Source: Rhodopseudomonas faecalis (GTDB lineage Bacteria > Pseudomonadota > Alphaproteobacteria > Rhizobiales > Xanthobacteraceae). Taken from it: DNA of 44,287 bases. The stretch spans positions 1 to 44,287 of the forward strand of contig NZ_QJTI01000008.1 in assembly GCF_003217325.1 (NCBI RefSeq). Direction: 5' to 3'. The notes under the pieces are model-generated. The model was not told where the DNA came from, did no database searches, and saw only the letters and a program-made list of their open reading frames with translations. Below, one piece after another: positions 10,859-20,026 of this stretch; positions within the stretch are counted from its first letter, which is position 1, and the number at the start of each line of letters is the position of its first letter. Made by a program: the position numbers and the translations under genes.

Positions 10859-11737
10859 ATGGAGCTGTTTACCAACCAGGTTTTGGCCGGCATCGCCACC
10901 GGCGCCATCTATGCCTGCATGGCGCTGGCGGTCGTCATGATCTATCAGGCGATCGACCAGCTGAACTTCGCCCAGGGCGAAATGGCGATGTTCTCGACTT
11001 TCCTCGCCTGGCAGATGATCCAGTGGGGCGTGCCGTTCTGGGGTGCGTTCGCGCTGACCTTGGTGATCTCGTTTGCCGGCGGCGTGATGATCGAGCGGCT
11101 GCTGTTCAAGCCGCTCGCCAACGCCCCGATCTTGACCCATGTCGCCGGCTTCATCGCGCTGTTTGCGATCCTCAACTCGGTCGCCGGCCTGACCTGGGAC
11201 TTCACCATCAAGCAATTTCCCTCGCCGTTCGGCTCGGCGCCATTCCTCGGCAGCCAATTGATCTCGACCCATCAGGCCGGGATGATCGCGGTGACGCTGG
11301 TGCTGCTGCTGGCGCTGTATTTCTTCTTCCAGTTCACGCGCATCGGACTTGCGATGCGCGCCGCAGCGGCGCAGCCGGAATCGGCACGGCTGGTCGGCAT
11401 CAACACCTCCTGGATGGTGGCGCTCGGCTGGGGCATGGCGAGCGCGATCGGCGCGATCGCCGGCATGATGATCGCGCCGGTGGTGTTTCTGGAGCCGAAC
11501 ATGATGGGCGGCGTGCTGATCTACGGCTTCGCCGCGGCCGTGCTTGGCGGGCTGACCAGCCCGTTCGGCGCGGTGATCGGCGGCTTTCTGGTCGGCATCT
11601 TCGAAAACCTGGCCGGCACCTACATTCCCGGCGTCGGCAACGAGCTGAAACTGCCGATCGCGCTGGCGCTGATCATCACGGTGCTGGTGGTGAAACCCAA
11701 TGGCCTGTTTGGCCGCTCTGTCGTGAAGCGAGTCTGA
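10859..11737 (+). CDS. livH: ABC transporter permease LivH
   Basis: Inner-membrane permease of 292 residues with about eight hydrophobic segments. It begins ELFTNQVLAGIATGAIYA, the usual opening of LivH proteins, and contains the conserved QLNFAQGEMAMF segment. GAGGAA lies upstream of ATG 10859. It is separated from livM by three bases, so the two permeases are in one operon and should form the membrane channel together. Confidence 0.93.
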   Translation: MELFTNQVLAGIATGAIYACMALAVVMIYQAIDQLNFAQGEMAMFSTFLAWQMIQWGVPFWGAFALTLVISFAGGVMIERLLFKPLANAPILTHVAGFIALFAILNSVAGLTWDFTIKQFPSPFGSAPFLGSQLISTHQAGMIAVTLVLLLALYFFFQFTRIGLAMRAAAAQPESARLVGINTSWMVALGWGMASAIGAIAGMMIAPVVFLEPNMMGGVLIYGFAAAVLGGLTSPFGAVIGGFLVGIFENLAGTYIPGVGNELKLPIALALIITVLVVKPNGLFGRSVVKRV

Positions 11738-11740
11738 GCC

Positions 11741-12754
11741 ATGAGCGCATTGCAGGACAGCGTCACCCGCCCCCCGGCCGTCGCCGCCGTCCCCAAGGGC
11801 AACATCGCGCTCGGCTACCTCACCTCCACCATGGTGGTGATCCTGCTGTTCGCGGTGCCGCTTTTTGCCAAAAACTTCGTGATCTTCCAGATGACGATCT
11901 GGCTGATCTACGCCATCGCGATTCTGGCGCTCAACATCCTCACCGGCGGTTCGGGACAGTTCTCGCTCGGCCAAAGCGCGTTTTACGCGCTCGGCGCCTA
12001 CACATCAGCCATCCTGATGGAGCATTTCGGCGTCAATTACGTGCTGACGCTGCCGGTTGCCGGTGCGCTGTGCTTTGCATTTGGCTTCTTGTTCGGGCTG
12101 CCGGCGCTGCGGCTATCCGGCATCTATCTGGCGCTCGCGACTTTCGCGCTCGCCACCGCCATGCCGCAAATCCTGAAGCTCGGCGTATTCGAACACTGGA
12201 CCGGCGGCGTGCAGGGCCTGGTGGTCACCAAGCCCGATGCGCCATTCGGATTGCCGATCTCGCAGGACGTCTGGCTGTATTACTTCACGCTGGTGATTTC
12301 GATCGTGATCTATGTGTTCGCGGTCAATTTGCTGAAATCACGCACCGGACGGGCGATGATGGCGATCCGCGACAATGAGATCGCCGCCTCGGCGATGGGC
12401 GTCAACGTCTCGCTGTACAAGACGCTGGCGTTCGGCATCTCGGCCGGCACCACTGGCGTCGCCGGTGGCCTCGGCGCGATCGCGGTGCAGTTCGTGGCGC
12501 CGGATGGCTACACCATCCAGCTCGCGATCGCGCTGTTTCTCGGCATGGTGGTCGGCGGGGTCGGCTGGCTGCCGGGCTCGCTGGTCGGCTCGGCCTTCAT
12601 CGTCTTCGTGCCGAACATCGCCGAAGAGGTCTCCAAGGGGTTGTCGGGTGCGGTATTCGGCGCGATCCTGATCGTGGTTATCTTTTTGGTGCCGCATGGC
12701 TCGCGCCAAGTAGCCTATAAGATTCAGGATATCGTCCGCAAAATAAGAAAATAG
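11741..12754 (+). CDS. livM: ABC transporter permease LivM
   Basis: Second permease, 337 residues, strongly hydrophobic, with the conserved LNILTGGSGQFSLGQSAFYA motif near residues 66-85 that defines LivM. It starts three bases after the livH stop. A clear intrinsic terminator follows at 12775-12805, so the livGFHM mRNA can end here and the binding-protein genes downstream are likely to have their own promoters. Confidence 0.93.
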   Translation: MSALQDSVTRPPAVAAVPKGNIALGYLTSTMVVILLFAVPLFAKNFVIFQMTIWLIYAIAILALNILTGGSGQFSLGQSAFYALGAYTSAILMEHFGVNYVLTLPVAGALCFAFGFLFGLPALRLSGIYLALATFALATAMPQILKLGVFEHWTGGVQGLVVTKPDAPFGLPISQDVWLYYFTLVISIVIYVFAVNLLKSRTGRAMMAIRDNEIAASAMGVNVSLYKTLAFGISAGTTGVAGGLGAIAVQFVAPDGYTIQLAIALFLGMVVGGVGWLPGSLVGSAFIVFVPNIAEEVSKGLSGAVFGAILIVVIFLVPHGSRQVAYKIQDIVRKIRK

Positions 12755-12774
12755 CCAAAGCAGCCTCGCGAGCC

Positions 12775-12805
12775 GCCCCCTGCCTGCCATCGCAGGGGGC
12801 TTTTT
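12775..12805 (+). terminator. Intrinsic terminator after livM
   Basis: Perfect nine-base-pair stem GCCCCCTGC (12775-12783) and GCAGGGGGC (12792-12800) with an eight-base loop, followed directly by TTTTT. It lies 20 bases after the livM stop. Confidence 0.85.
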
Positions 12806-12929
12806 CGTGCCCGCAGGGTCGCCGGCGGTGCTCCTCCAGGCGCGCACTGCCGCCCAGCGATTGGATCATGCCGCGGGCTGTGCAATCGGCGTATGCAGAG
12901 CATGAGCCGCCCCGCGGCGCCTTGATTTA

Positions 12930-14174
12930 ATGAGATCGCCGATGTTGTCCCGCGTTCCCCTCCGCCTGTCCTTCGCCGCGCTGCTGGCTGCCGCCATTGC
13001 CTTTAGCTGCGTCACGCCGAGCGCGGCGCAGAAAGCCTATGATCCCGGCGCCAGCGACACGACCATCAAGATCGGCAATCTGATGCCTTATAGCGGCCCG
13101 GCGTCGGCCTATGCGATCGTCGGCCGGATCGAGCAGGCCTATTTCCGCATGGTCAACGACCAGGGCGGCATCAATGGCCGCCGCATCGAATTCATCTCCT
13201 ATGACGACGCCTATAGCCCGGCCAAGGCGGTCGAGCAGACCCGCCGGCTGGTGGAGCGCGACGAGGTGCTGCTGGTGTTCAGCGCGATGGGCACGCCGTC
13301 CAACGCCGCGATTCAAAAATATCTCGACGCCAAGAAGGTGCCGCAGCTATTCGCCGCCACCGGCGCCACCCGCTTTGGCGATCCCGCGCACTTCCCCTGG
13401 ACCATGGGCTGGCAACCGCCCTATCAGACCGAAGGCCGGGTCTATGCCAAATACATTCTGGCCACCAAGCCCGACGCCAAGATCGCCGTGCTCTATCAGA
13501 ACGACGATCTCGGCAAGGACCTGCTCAAGGGCCTGCGCGACGGACTCGGCGCCAAGGCGGCGATGATCGTCGCCGAGGACAGCTATGAGATCGGCGAGCC
13601 GACCATCGACAGCCATGTGCTGCGGCTCAAGGCGTCGGGCGCCGACGTGTTCATCAGCATCACCACGCCGAAATTCGCGGCGCAGGCGATCCGCACCGCG
13701 GCCCGGATCGAATGGCGCCCGCTCTATGTGCAGACGCTGGTGTCGGCCTCGATCGGCGCGGTGATCAGCGTCGCCGGTTTTGACAATGCGCAGGGCCTGG
13801 TGTCGGCCGCCTACAACAAGGACGCCGCCGATTCGCAATGGCGCGACGATCTCGGCATGCAGCGATTCCACGCGTTCCTTGATGCCTACGCGCCGGACGT
13901 CAACCGCACTGACAATTCGGTGGTCTATGGCTATGGCGCCGCGCAGTGTCTGGTTGAAGTGCTGCGCCGCGCTGGCGACAATCTGACCCGCGCCAACATC
14001 ATGAAGCAGGCGGCGGCGCTGCAAGGCTATGCACCCGACACGCTGCTGCCCGGCATCACGGTCGATACCAGCCCCAGCGATTTTCACCCGATCGAACGGC
14101 TGCGCATGATGCGTTTTAGCGGTGACCGCTGGCAGCTGTTCGGCGATGTGATCGGCGGCGAACTCGACAAGTAG
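12930..14174 (+). CDS. ABC transporter substrate-binding protein (LivK-like), copy 1
   Basis: Periplasmic type-1 binding protein, 414 residues. An N-terminal signal peptide covers about residues 1-34 (hydrophobic core SFAALLAAAIAFS, cleavage near SAAQ). The mature part contains IKIGNLMPYSGPASAYA, FISYDDAYSPAKAVEQ and TMGWQPPYQTEG, typical of the Peripla_BP_6 family. ATG 12942 is a possible alternative start; neither has a strong ribosome-binding site. It is closely related to the next gene, so the two arose by duplication. It probably delivers ligand to LivHM. Ligand unknown; the setting suggests an organic acid. Confidence 0.9.
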   Translation: MRSPMLSRVPLRLSFAALLAAAIAFSCVTPSAAQKAYDPGASDTTIKIGNLMPYSGPASAYAIVGRIEQAYFRMVNDQGGINGRRIEFISYDDAYSPAKAVEQTRRLVERDEVLLVFSAMGTPSNAAIQKYLDAKKVPQLFAATGATRFGDPAHFPWTMGWQPPYQTEGRVYAKYILATKPDAKIAVLYQNDDLGKDLLKGLRDGLGAKAAMIVAEDSYEIGEPTIDSHVLRLKASGADVFISITTPKFAAQAIRTAARIEWRPLYVQTLVSASIGAVISVAGFDNAQGLVSAAYNKDAADSQWRDDLGMQRFHAFLDAYAPDVNRTDNSVVYGYGAAQCLVEVLRRAGDNLTRANIMKQAAALQGYAPDTLLPGITVDTSPSDFHPIERLRMMRFSGDRWQLFGDVIGGELDK

Positions 14175-14452
14175 TTCGGATCATGCCGCTCGCCGCAGCG
14201 CAGCAAGCGCGTGCGTTGCAACACGGCGCAGCGCATGAGTGCGCAACGAACAGCTGATCAGGTCAGGCTTACTGACTGGTCGCCACCCACTCATCACATT
14301 CGATCGAGCGATCGGCAGCAGACGCCTGCCCGCTCCGCTGCGCCTTGAAGATCAGCGGCGATCAGTATTCAATGCGCGCAGAAGCAACGCGCCCCATAGT
14401 GAATGCTTCCAAGAGTAACAACTCGACACGGCAAACAATAGGGAGAATGGAA

Positions 14453-15679
14453 ATGTCCATGGTCCGCAAGGTGGCCAGCATCTCGGCTGCCCTCCTGCTC
14501 TGCGCTGCCACCAGCACCACCGCCCTCGCCCAGAAGAAATACGGTCCCGGCGTTTCCGACACCGAAATCAAGATCGGCAACATCATGCCTTATTCGGGCC
14601 CGGCTTCCGCCTATGGCGTGATCGGCCGCACCGAAGCGGCTTATTTCAAGAAGATCAACGATGCCGGCGGCATCAACGGCCGCAAGATCAACTTCATCAG
14701 CTATGACGACGCTTATTCGCCGCCCAAGGCGGTCGAGCAGGCGCGCAAGCTGGTGGAAAGCGACGAAGTGCTGCTGATCTTCAATTCGCTGGGCACGCCG
14801 TCGAATTCGGCGATCCACAAATACATGAATGCCAAGAAGGTGCCGCAACTATTCGTGGCCACCGGCGCGACCAAATGGAACGACCCCAAGAACTTTCCTT
14901 GGACCATGGGCTGGCAGCCGAACTACCAGAGCGAGACCCAGATCTACGCCAAATATCTGCTGAAGGAGAAGCCGAACGCCAAGATCGGCGTGCTGTTCCA
15001 GAACGATGATTACGGCAAGGACTATCTCAAGGGCCTGAAGGACGGGCTCGGCGCCAAGGCGTCATCGATGATTGTGATGGAAGAGAGCTACGAGACCTCC
15101 GAGCCGACCATCGACAACCATATCGTCAAGCTGAAGGCCAGCGGCGCTGACGTGTTCGTCAATATCACCACGCCGAAATTCGCCGCGCAGGCCATCAAGA
15201 AGGCCGCAGAAATCGGCTGGACGCCGACCCAGTTCCTGAACAACGTCTCGGCGTCGGTCGGCAGCGTGATCAAGCCGGCCGGTTATGAGAACGCGCAGAA
15301 CATCATCTCGGCGGCCTATGTGAAGGACGTCACCGATCCGCAATGGCACGACGATGCTGGCATGAGGGAATTTCTGGCCTTCATGGAGCGCGATTTTCCG
15401 GAAGGCAACAAGCTCGACGGCAGCACCGTGGTCGGTTACGGCGTGGCGCAAACGCTGGTCCAGGTGCTCAAGCAGTGCGGCGACGACCTGACCCGCGACA
15501 ACGTGATGAAGCAGGCCGCCAATCTGAAAAGCTTCCGCACCGAAGTGCTGCTGCCCGGCATCTCAATCAACACTTCGCCCACCGATTTCGCGCCGATCAG
15601 CCAATTGCAGCTGATGCGCTTCAAGGGCGAGAAGTGGGAGCTGTTCGGCGACATCATCAGCGCCGATGTCGATGGCTAA
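14453..15679 (+). CDS. ABC transporter substrate-binding protein (LivK-like), copy 2
   Basis: Second binding protein, 408 residues from ATG 14453. This start is preferred over longer in-frame ones (to 14345) because GGGAG lies seven bases upstream and a signal peptide follows at once (VRKVASISAALLLCAATS, cleavage near ALAQ). It is highly similar to copy 1 across the whole mature region, sharing for example MPYSGPASAY, FISYDDAYSP and KKVPQLF, but is richer in lysine. The 278-base gap to copy 1 means it may have its own promoter. A strong terminator follows at 15707. Confidence 0.92.
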   Translation: MSMVRKVASISAALLLCAATSTTALAQKKYGPGVSDTEIKIGNIMPYSGPASAYGVIGRTEAAYFKKINDAGGINGRKINFISYDDAYSPPKAVEQARKLVESDEVLLIFNSLGTPSNSAIHKYMNAKKVPQLFVATGATKWNDPKNFPWTMGWQPNYQSETQIYAKYLLKEKPNAKIGVLFQNDDYGKDYLKGLKDGLGAKASSMIVMEESYETSEPTIDNHIVKLKASGADVFVNITTPKFAAQAIKKAAEIGWTPTQFLNNVSASVGSVIKPAGYENAQNIISAAYVKDVTDPQWHDDAGMREFLAFMERDFPEGNKLDGSTVVGYGVAQTLVQVLKQCGDDLTRDNVMKQAANLKSFRTEVLLPGISINTSPTDFAPISQLQLMRFKGEKWELFGDIISADVDG

Positions 15680-15706
15680 CCAGCCCTGATCAAGGCTGAC
15701 GCTCAC

Positions 15707-15742
15707 CACCTCCGCAGCGCTTGCTGCGGAGGTGTTTTTTTT
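15707..15742 (+). terminator. Strong intrinsic terminator after second binding protein
   Basis: Perfect twelve-base-pair stem CACCTCCGCAGC (15707-15718) and GCTGCGGAGGTG (15723-15734) with loop GCTT, followed by eight T residues (15735-15742). Confidence 0.93.
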
Positions 15743-15796
15743 CGGCGACCGGCCCCAGCTTGTCGATTGCGGCGCGGGCTGTCACAAGCTGGAGCG

Positions 15797-17101
15797 ATGA
15801 CCGATCCCCGTTCCCTGCTGCGCGCGATCTTCGATGCCGCGGTCGCCGCCGCCCATCCGGACCGCGTGCTGGCCGCGCAGCTGCCGCCGCCGCCCGCCGG
15901 CCGCATCATCTGTCTTGCCGCCGGCAAAGGCGCCGCCGCCCTGGCCGCCGCCGCTGAGCGGCATTATCTCGACACGCTCGGCCTCGCGCCTGCGCGGCTG
16001 TCCGGGCTCGCCACCACCCGCCATGGCTATGGCGTGCCGACCCGCCGCATCGAGGTGCTGGAAGCCGGCCATCCGGTGCCGGATCAAGCGAGCCTGGATG
16101 CCGCCGAGCGCAGCCTGGCGCTGGCAGCAAGCGCCGGCGCCGATGATCTCTTGCTGGTGCTGCTATCGGGCGGCGGCTCCGCCAATTGGATCGCGCCGGC
16201 CCCAGGCGTCAGCCTGGCGCAGAAGCAGGCGGTGACAAGGGCGCTGCTGCGCAGCGGCGCGCCGATCGACGCCATTAATTGCGTGCGCAAGCATCTGTCG
16301 CGCATCAAGGGCGGCCGGCTGGCGCGCGCCGGTGCCGCGGCCACCATTGTCACGCTGGCAATCTCCGACGTGCCGCATGACGACCCCGCGGTGATCGCTT
16401 CCGGACCGACCGTGCCCGACCCGACCACACTCGCCGATGCCCGCGCCATCGTGGCGCGCTATCAATTGCCGGTCGATGATGCGGTGGCGCGCGCGCTCGC
16501 CGACCCCAGCAATGAAAGCTGCAAGCAAGGCGATGCCGCCTTTGCCCGCGCCCATTATCGGCTGCTGGCGCGGCCGCGCGATGCGCTCGATGCCGCGATC
16601 GCGGTAGCTCGCGAAGCCGGCTATGCAATCAGCGATCTTGGCGCCGATCTTGAGGGCGAGGCCCGCGAGGTCGCCGCCAATCATGCCGCGCTGGCACGGG
16701 ACGCCGTCCAGGCCGGGCGCAAGCTCGCGATCCTGTCGGGCGGCGAACTCACCGTCACGGTGCGCGGCCAGGGCCGAGGCGGCCCGAACCAGGAATATGC
16801 GCTGGCGCTGGCCGGCCTGCTTGCCGATCTGCCGGGCATCGCGGTGCTGGCGGCCGATACCGACGGCGCCGATGGCGGCGGCGGCAATGCCGACGATCCG
16901 GCCGGCGCGCTGCTTGATCAGCAGACTTTTGCGGCGATGCGCGCGCAGCAGCTCGACCCCGCCGCCTATTTGGCCAACAACGACGCCACCGGCTTCTTTG
17001 CCAGGACCGGCGATCTGCTGGTCACCGGGCCGACCCGCACCAATGTCAACGACATCCGCGTGATCCTGGTCGATCCGATCGCCGCCGATCAGCGCGGCTG
17101 A
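15797..17101 (+). CDS. Glycerate 2-kinase (DUF4147/MOFRL family)
   Basis: Phosphorylates D-glycerate to 2-phosphoglycerate (GckA/TtuD type), 434 residues. The N-terminal DUF4147 domain contains CLAAGKGAAALA (about 37-48), LLSGGGSANWIAP and the SRIKGGRLA segment; the C-terminal MOFRL domain contains GGPNQEYALALA and the ADTDGADGGGGNADDPAG stretch. The start at 15797 is chosen over 15767 because TDPRSLLRAIFDAAV is the usual family beginning and GGAG lies just upstream. Alternative name: hydroxypyruvate reductase TtuD, a common mis-annotation of this family. It follows a strong terminator, so it is a separate transcription unit. Confidence 0.9.
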   Translation: MTDPRSLLRAIFDAAVAAAHPDRVLAAQLPPPPAGRIICLAAGKGAAALAAAAERHYLDTLGLAPARLSGLATTRHGYGVPTRRIEVLEAGHPVPDQASLDAAERSLALAASAGADDLLLVLLSGGGSANWIAPAPGVSLAQKQAVTRALLRSGAPIDAINCVRKHLSRIKGGRLARAGAAATIVTLAISDVPHDDPAVIASGPTVPDPTTLADARAIVARYQLPVDDAVARALADPSNESCKQGDAAFARAHYRLLARPRDALDAAIAVAREAGYAISDLGADLEGEAREVAANHAALARDAVQAGRKLAILSGGELTVTVRGQGRGGPNQEYALALAGLLADLPGIAVLAADTDGADGGGGNADDPAGALLDQQTFAAMRAQQLDPAAYLANNDATGFFARTGDLLVTGPTRTNVNDIRVILVDPIAADQRG

Positions 17102-17158
17102 TCAAGGTCAATGGCCGCCGCCCGCAGGCCTGCTTCAACGATGCCTCGAGGAATGATG

Positions 17159-17575
17159 ATGACCGGCGCTCTCGACAAAGCCGCGCTGCTGGCGCGGCTA
17201 CAGCAGCAATGCGACACGCTTGGGCTCAGCCGTGGCCAAGACGGCGCGCATGGCGTCAGCGGCACGATCGAGACCATCACCAGCAAATGGTGGCTCGGCG
17301 GCCGCACCGTCAACTATCGGATGTCGTGTGCGCTGACCGACGACCGGATCGCCCATTATCGCGACGCCATCATCGAACGGAGCTGGGGCCTGCCGCCGCC
17401 GACCCTGTCGATGGAAACCAGCAGCATCCGTGGCCGCAAGCTGAGCGGCCAGCGCCGCGACCTGTCGCCAGGCGGCGGCGGCACGATCGATTTTGGCGAG
17501 ATCCGCGACGCCTTTGAGGCGACCGTCAAAACCGCCGGCTGGCAGTTCCGCTACGAAGGCGGCCGCATGCCTTAA
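17159..17575 (+). CDS. Small protein of unknown function
   Basis: 138 residues from ATG 17159, chosen because GAGGA (17148-17152) lies six bases upstream; three ATG codons stand in a row here (17153, 17156, 17159). No family recognised. It is a soluble, mixed-charge protein without signal peptide or membrane segment; SKWWLGGRTVNYRMSC and SSIRGRKLSGQRRDLSPGG are the most distinctive stretches. It is 57 bases downstream of the glycerate kinase and probably co-transcribed. Confidence 0.65.
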   Translation: MTGALDKAALLARLQQQCDTLGLSRGQDGAHGVSGTIETITSKWWLGGRTVNYRMSCALTDDRIAHYRDAIIERSWGLPPPTLSMETSSIRGRKLSGQRRDLSPGGGGTIDFGEIRDAFEATVKTAGWQFRYEGGRMP

Positions 17576-17589
17576 CGCCCTCTCGTGAT

Positions 17590-17642
17590 CCCTCCCCCTC
17601 GCGGGGAGGGTCGGCCGAGCGTAGCGGAGGCCGGGGTGGGGG
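17590..17642. repeat. GC-rich palindromic intergenic element
   Basis: Hairpin CCTCCCC (17591-17597) / GGGGAGG (17603-17609) followed by the CGGCCGAGCGTAGCGGAGG and GGTGGGGG parts typical of a dispersed intergenic repeat; it is related in design to the 3400-3531 element. It lies between two convergent genes and could end transcription from both sides. Confidence 0.65.
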
Positions 17643-17652
17643 TCCTGCAGCC

Positions 17653-18192
17653 TTACTTGCCGCCGATCACCCGGATCGGCCGGCCCTGGCTGATGAAGGC
17701 AAAATGCCGGTTGGCGAGCGAGCCCATCATCAGTGCTTCGACCACTGGCTCCGCGATCTCGCCGGTCGCGGCCCAATCGACCACAAAATTGGCGCCGGTG
17801 CCGCCGCGGGAATCGGAGGCCGGCACGAACACTTCCACGGTCGAGAACGGTTTCAGCGCCACCGGCGCCTTCAGATAGTTTTCGACCAGCGCGCCCGCTG
17901 TGTCGAAATAGGCGATGCGCCGCACCACCAAGAGCTGGGTCTCGGAGGCGTTGTGCACACTCAACGTCACCGAGAAATCGGCGTGCAGCCGCCCTTCGCT
18001 CATCGACACGCTGGAATAGGCCGGCACGTAATAGGAGCCGGACACCGCGAGCGGTTCAGCCGGCAGCGGCGCCAGCGAATTGCGGAATGCCTCCTCGATC
18101 GGAACCGCCTTGGTGGCCTGCGCGTGTGCCGGCAGTGCCAGAGCCGCGCCCAGCACAACGCCGACGGACAGAATTATCGCTTTCGCCGACAT
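17653..18192 (-). CDS. Secreted DUF3124-family protein
   Basis: 179 residues from ATG 18192 with AAGGGGGC upstream; the longer frame to 18273 overlaps the divergent antiporter gene and is rejected. An N-terminal signal peptide is clear (AIILSVGVVLGAALALPAHAQA). The mature part carries the DUF3124 pattern: YYVPAYSSVSM, a SVHNASETQLLVVRRIAYFDTAGALV core and the end motif SRGGTGANFVVDW. The function of the family is not known. It is divergent from the KefB-like antiporter, with a 46-base gap that must hold both start regions. Confidence 0.75.
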   Translation of the reverse strand: MSAKAIILSVGVVLGAALALPAHAQATKAVPIEEAFRNSLAPLPAEPLAVSGSYYVPAYSSVSMSEGRLHADFSVTLSVHNASETQLLVVRRIAYFDTAGALVENYLKAPVALKPFSTVEVFVPASDSRGGTGANFVVDWAATGEIAEPVVEALMMGSLANRHFAFISQGRPIRVIGGK

Positions 18193-18238
18193 CGCCGCCC
18201 CCTTACTGTAATCACCCCGCAAGCTCACCGCCCGCCCC

Positions 18239-19972
18239 ATGCACGAACTCATCCGCGACATTACGCTCTGCATCCTGTTTGCCTGGATGCTCGGACTGCT
18301 CTCGCATTCGCTGCGACAACCGCTGATCCTCGCCTACCTTATCGCTGGCTTTGTGATCGGTCCATTCGGCTTCAAATGGGTGCACGCCCAGGAGTCGATC
18401 CAGGTCATTTCCGAGCTTGGCCTGATCTTCATGCTGTTCATGATCGGGCTGGAAATCGACCTGAAGAAGATCGTGCGCGCCGGCCCGGTGATCCTGTTCG
18501 GTGCCGCCGGGCAGTTGATCGGCTGCTGCGTGCTCGGGCTCGGCCTGTTCTCGCTGCTCGGCTTGCCGCTTGGCGGTGGCGGCTTTGATGCAGTCTATCT
18601 GTGCGTGGCCTGCGCGCTGTCCTCGACGGTGATCATCGTCAAGGTCTTGTACGAAAAGCGCGAGCTCGACACCCTGCCCGGCCGCATCACGCTCGGCATT
18701 TTGGTGCTGCAGGACGTGTTCGCCATTCTGTTCCTGGCGGTGCAGCCCAGCCTCGACAATCTGCAGCCCAGCGTGGTGCTGCTGTCGATCGCAAGGGTCG
18801 GCGTGCTGGTCGCGACCGCGATGCTGCTCAGCCGCTATCTGCTGCCCTGGCTGTTTCACCGCATCGCGCGCATGCCGGAACTGGTGCTGCTCGGCGCACT
18901 GGCCTGGTGTTTCCTGATCGGCGAGATCGCCGAACGGCTGCATCTGTCGCGCGAAATGGGCTCGCTGGTCGCGGGCGTGGCGCTGTCGACCTTCCCTTAC
19001 GCGCTCGACGTCACCGCCAAGGTGACGACGCTGCGCGACTTCTTCATTACGCTGTTCTTCGTCGGCCTCGGCATGACCATCCCAATTCCGACCTGGTCGG
19101 TGATCGGGCTGGCGCTGCTGATCGCGGTGTTCACGGTGGCGAGCCGGCTGGTGACCACCTTCGTGCCGCTCTATCTGATGCGCCAGGGGCTGCGCGCCAG
19201 CCTGCTGCCGGCGATCAACCTCGCGCAGATCAGCGAGTTCTCGCTGGTGGTGATCCAGACCGGCATCGTCGCCGGTCACATTCGCGGCGAAACCGCGAGC
19301 GCGCTGTCGTTCGCGTTCGTGCTGCTGGCGGTGCTGTCCACTTTCGCGATGGTGCGCAGCGACGCCATCACCCGCCGCGCCATCCCGGTGCTGAAGCGGC
19401 TCGGGCTGCGTGATCTCGATCAGCAAGCAGGCGGCGCCGGACCAGACGCCGACAGCGCCGCGCATGGCACTTCGCGCCGCATCCTGATCCTCGGCTTCTA
19501 CCGCGCGGCCAGCGCGCTGCTGGCCGAAATCGAACGGCGCAACAACTCGCTGCTCGAACAGATCACCGTGATCGACTTCAATCCGGAAGTGTTCAAGAAG
19601 CTGGCCAATTGCGGCGTGCACGTGATCTATGGCGACATCAGCAATGTCGACACGCTGCTGCATGCCGGCGCCGGCAAGGCCGAGATCATCATCCTGAGCG
19701 TGCCCGACGCGCTGCTCAAGGGCGCCACCAACGCCAAGCTGGTGCGCCATGTCCGTTCGCTCAATCCGAACGCCACCGTGGTCGCCACCGCCGATGTGAT
19801 CGCCGACGTCACTGAGCTTTATGAGGCTGGCGCCAGTTACGTCACCGTGCCGCGGCTCACCGATGCCGACGAGCTGTTCAAGGTGATCGAGGCCGCCGAC
19901 AACAGCCTGCTCGCCGACAAGCGTGCCGAACTCGACACGCTGCTCGCCGAGCGCCGCGAAGTGCTGCCGTAG
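18239..19972 (+). CDS. KefB-type monovalent cation:proton antiporter
   Basis: Inner-membrane protein of 577 residues. The CPA2 sodium/hydrogen exchanger domain fills about residues 5-385 with roughly 12 membrane segments (for example LILAYLIAGFVIGPFGF and ELGLIFMLFMIGLEIDL). A cytoplasmic TrkA-N (RCK) domain follows from about residue 412. In that domain the nucleotide-binding loop reads ILILGFYRAAS rather than the canonical GxGxxG, while the acidic residue of the second strand (VIDFNPE) and YGDISN are retained. Likely exports K+ or Na+ in exchange for protons. No KefF-like partner is visible. The region before the start has no strong ribosome-binding site. Confidence 0.88.
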   Translation: MHELIRDITLCILFAWMLGLLSHSLRQPLILAYLIAGFVIGPFGFKWVHAQESIQVISELGLIFMLFMIGLEIDLKKIVRAGPVILFGAAGQLIGCCVLGLGLFSLLGLPLGGGGFDAVYLCVACALSSTVIIVKVLYEKRELDTLPGRITLGILVLQDVFAILFLAVQPSLDNLQPSVVLLSIARVGVLVATAMLLSRYLLPWLFHRIARMPELVLLGALAWCFLIGEIAERLHLSREMGSLVAGVALSTFPYALDVTAKVTTLRDFFITLFFVGLGMTIPIPTWSVIGLALLIAVFTVASRLVTTFVPLYLMRQGLRASLLPAINLAQISEFSLVVIQTGIVAGHIRGETASALSFAFVLLAVLSTFAMVRSDAITRRAIPVLKRLGLRDLDQQAGGAGPDADSAAHGTSRRILILGFYRAASALLAEIERRNNSLLEQITVIDFNPEVFKKLANCGVHVIYGDISNVDTLLHAGAGKAEIIILSVPDALLKGATNAKLVRHVRSLNPNATVVATADVIADVTELYEAGASYVTVPRLTDADELFKVIEAADNSLLADKRAELDTLLAERREVLP

Positions 19973-20001
19973 CCAGTATTGCCGTAGCCAGTATTGCCGT
20001 A
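19966..20001 (+). repeat. 15-base tandem duplication across the antiporter stop codon
   Basis: GCCGTAGCCAGTATT occurs at 19966-19980 and again at 19981-19995, followed by GCCGTA at 19996-20001. The first copy contains the TAG stop of the antiporter gene (19970-19972). It looks like a recent slippage duplication in the short gap before the convergent ParA-like gene. Confidence 0.85.
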
Positions 20002-20026
20002 ATGAATGCGCCGGTGCCGCGCCCCG

